Shown here one piece after another: positions 4,485-5,185 of a stretch of 5,185 nucleotides of DNA. The DNA comes from Thermoplasmata archaeon (GTDB lineage: Archaea > Thermoplasmatota > Thermoplasmata > Thermoplasmatales > Thermoplasmataceae), in assembly GCA_021801305.1 (NCBI GenBank), contig JAJYYD010000168.1, forward strand, positions 1 through 5,185. Direction: 5' to 3'. The notes under the pieces are model-generated. The model saw nothing but the letters and a program-made list of their open reading frames with translations. It searched no databases and was not told where the DNA came from. Made by a program: the position numbers and the translations under genes. How positions within the stretch are numbered: position 1 is the first letter of the stretch; each line of letters begins with the position of its first letter.

Positions 4485-5185
4485 TTATGGGGCAATGGAA
4501 CCCTTGCCGAATACCTTTTCCGGAGTTGTAATGAACATGTTCTCAAGTATCGAATAGCTGTCTTCATACTCCCCCATTATGAGTTTTGCCCGAAGAGGTA
4601 CAGAGTTTGCTGGTATGACTTTCCCGGGTTTGTCCCTGTCATCAACATAGTCAGTTTCTATCATGAAATTCTTACCTGTTGCTATGGAATCCCTTACATT
4701 TGGGCGGGTAGCCAGAATTGATCGTGAAAGCTTGGACTTGAACAAAAGATTAGGTGGATATGCATGGTGTTTTACCACTTTAAACGGATCCAGGCCGGAT
4801 CTCAATGCCATTTTTTCCAGGGAGGAATAACCGTCTTCTCCCAGGTCCTCAGTGTGAAGTATGACCGGGCAGGAGAGATCCTTTGCAAGATCAAACGAAT
4901 ATGACAGTAACACGTTTGAAGAATCCACTATTTCTTCTTCACAAGGAAAATGTGGACGACCCACCTCGCCTATGGCATCTGCCTTTCCGTCCTTAATCAG
5001 TTGTGCTGCCATATCAAGCCCCATTTTCATATTTTCAACTGGGTCCAGGCCTGCATCCCTGAAGAAGAAATAATCCAGAGGATAAGGGCCCAGAGTTACA
5101 AGTACCCTTATTTCGGTTTCCCTCTCTATTTTTTCCCTGATCCTGAGTGTCCTGCTGTAAATTTCCTCGTAATAACCGGATGGAT
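4485..5185 (-). CDS. COG1831-type TIM-barrel metal-dependent hydrolase (TatD/urease superfamily), 5' end outside window
   Basis: The reading frame stays open to the window edge, so only the last 232 residues are visible. Full-length relatives are about 280-290 aa, and the missing N-terminus should carry the HxH metal motif. Visible landmarks, numbered from the first complete codon, are 'VLVTLGPYPLDYF' (28-40), 'AIGEVGRPHFP' (70-80), 'CPVILHTED' (105-113), 'VVKHHAYPP' (136-144), 'FMIETDYVDDRDKPGKVIP' (173-191) and 'TPEKVFG' (220-226). The Glu of GEVGRPHF, the His of LHTE, the first His of VVKHH and the Asp of ETDY are the expected metal-site residues of amidohydrolase-like barrels. The order and wording match the archaeal COG1831 group. 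Its substrate is unknown to me. The internal Met at 5030 is not the true start, because family-conserved sequence continues upstream of it. It lies upstream of the GINS gene on the same strand, with 66 nt between them. Confidence 0.85.
   Translation of the reverse strand, partial: PSGYYEEIYSRTLRIREKIERETEIRVLVTLGPYPLDYFFFRDAGLDPVENMKMGLDMAAQLIKDGKADAIGEVGRPHFPCEEEIVDSSNVLLSYSFDLAKDLSCPVILHTEDLGEDGYSSLEKMALRSGLDPFKVVKHHAYPPNLLFKSKLSRSILATRPNVRDSIATGKNFMIETDYVDDRDKPGKVIPANSVPLRAKLIMGEYEDSYSILENMFITTPEKVFGKGSIAP

Noticed and set aside
5028..5030. ATG as the start of the hydrolase
   Set aside because: The frame continues upstream with family-conserved sequence (LVTLGPYPLDYF) to the window edge, so the gene is cut by the window, not short.
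4861..5073. Plus-strand 70-codon ORF
   Set aside because: Antisense to the conserved hydrolase motifs GEVGRPHFP and LHTED, and Ser-rich without family character.
1..5185. CRISPR array, tRNA or rRNA genes, tandem repeats, defence cassette
   Set aside because: Looked for on both strands; no regularly spaced repeats, no tRNA-like cloverleaf motifs and no defence-type domains were seen.

Overview
The window looks like a chromosomal segment of a euryarchaeon of the Thermoplasmatales type (Thermoplasma/Ferroplasma/Cuniculiplasma relatives). The reasons are an archaeal-type RNase P RNA, a Gins51-type replication protein, an archaeal COG1831-type hydrolase, AGG/AGA/ATA-rich codon use at moderate GC, TATA boxes about 25-28 nt upstream of start codons (leaderless transcripts), U-tract ends instead of hairpin terminators, and a heavily N-glycosylatable, membrane-anchored surface protein. 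The assignment is inference; no marker gene was searched.

Layout from left to right. (1) A small Cys/His zinc-binding-type protein lies on the minus strand (15-206), with a TATA box at 231-236. (2) Positions 299-659 hold, on the minus strand, the decayed remains of an IS200/IS605-type TnpB. An N-terminal-middle block is joined to a short C-terminal tail, and the nuclease core is missing. (3) A SufR-like iron-sulfur-sensing HTH regulator is on the plus strand (772-1422), preceded by a 25-bp near-palindrome that could be its operator. (4) Convergent with it is the RNase P RNA gene on the minus strand (1432-1747). It has closed P1 ends, both strands of the P4 core, two GCAA-capped hairpins, a TATA-like promoter and a U-tract end. 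(5) A 598-residue secreted, C-terminally anchored glycoprotein with about 32 N-glycosylation sequons and no Cys or Trp is on the plus strand (1952-3748). Its open frame runs back through the RNase P RNA gene to 1628, but that part is not coding. (6) A Gins51-type GINS replication subunit is on the minus strand (3765-4418), tail to tail with the glycoprotein. Their U-tract ends lie across one another's 3' ends. (7) A COG1831-type TIM-barrel metal-dependent hydrolase is on the minus strand and runs off the right edge (4485 to beyond 5185).

The genes do not form one pathway. They are mostly single-gene transcription units with their own promoters: core housekeeping functions (RNase P, GINS), one redox/Fe-S regulator, one cell-surface protein and one transposon scar. 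I found no convincing new multi-gene system. The observations most worth checking are the Fe-S regulator with its palindrome, the RNase P RNA hidden under a long spurious ORF, and the transposase scar.
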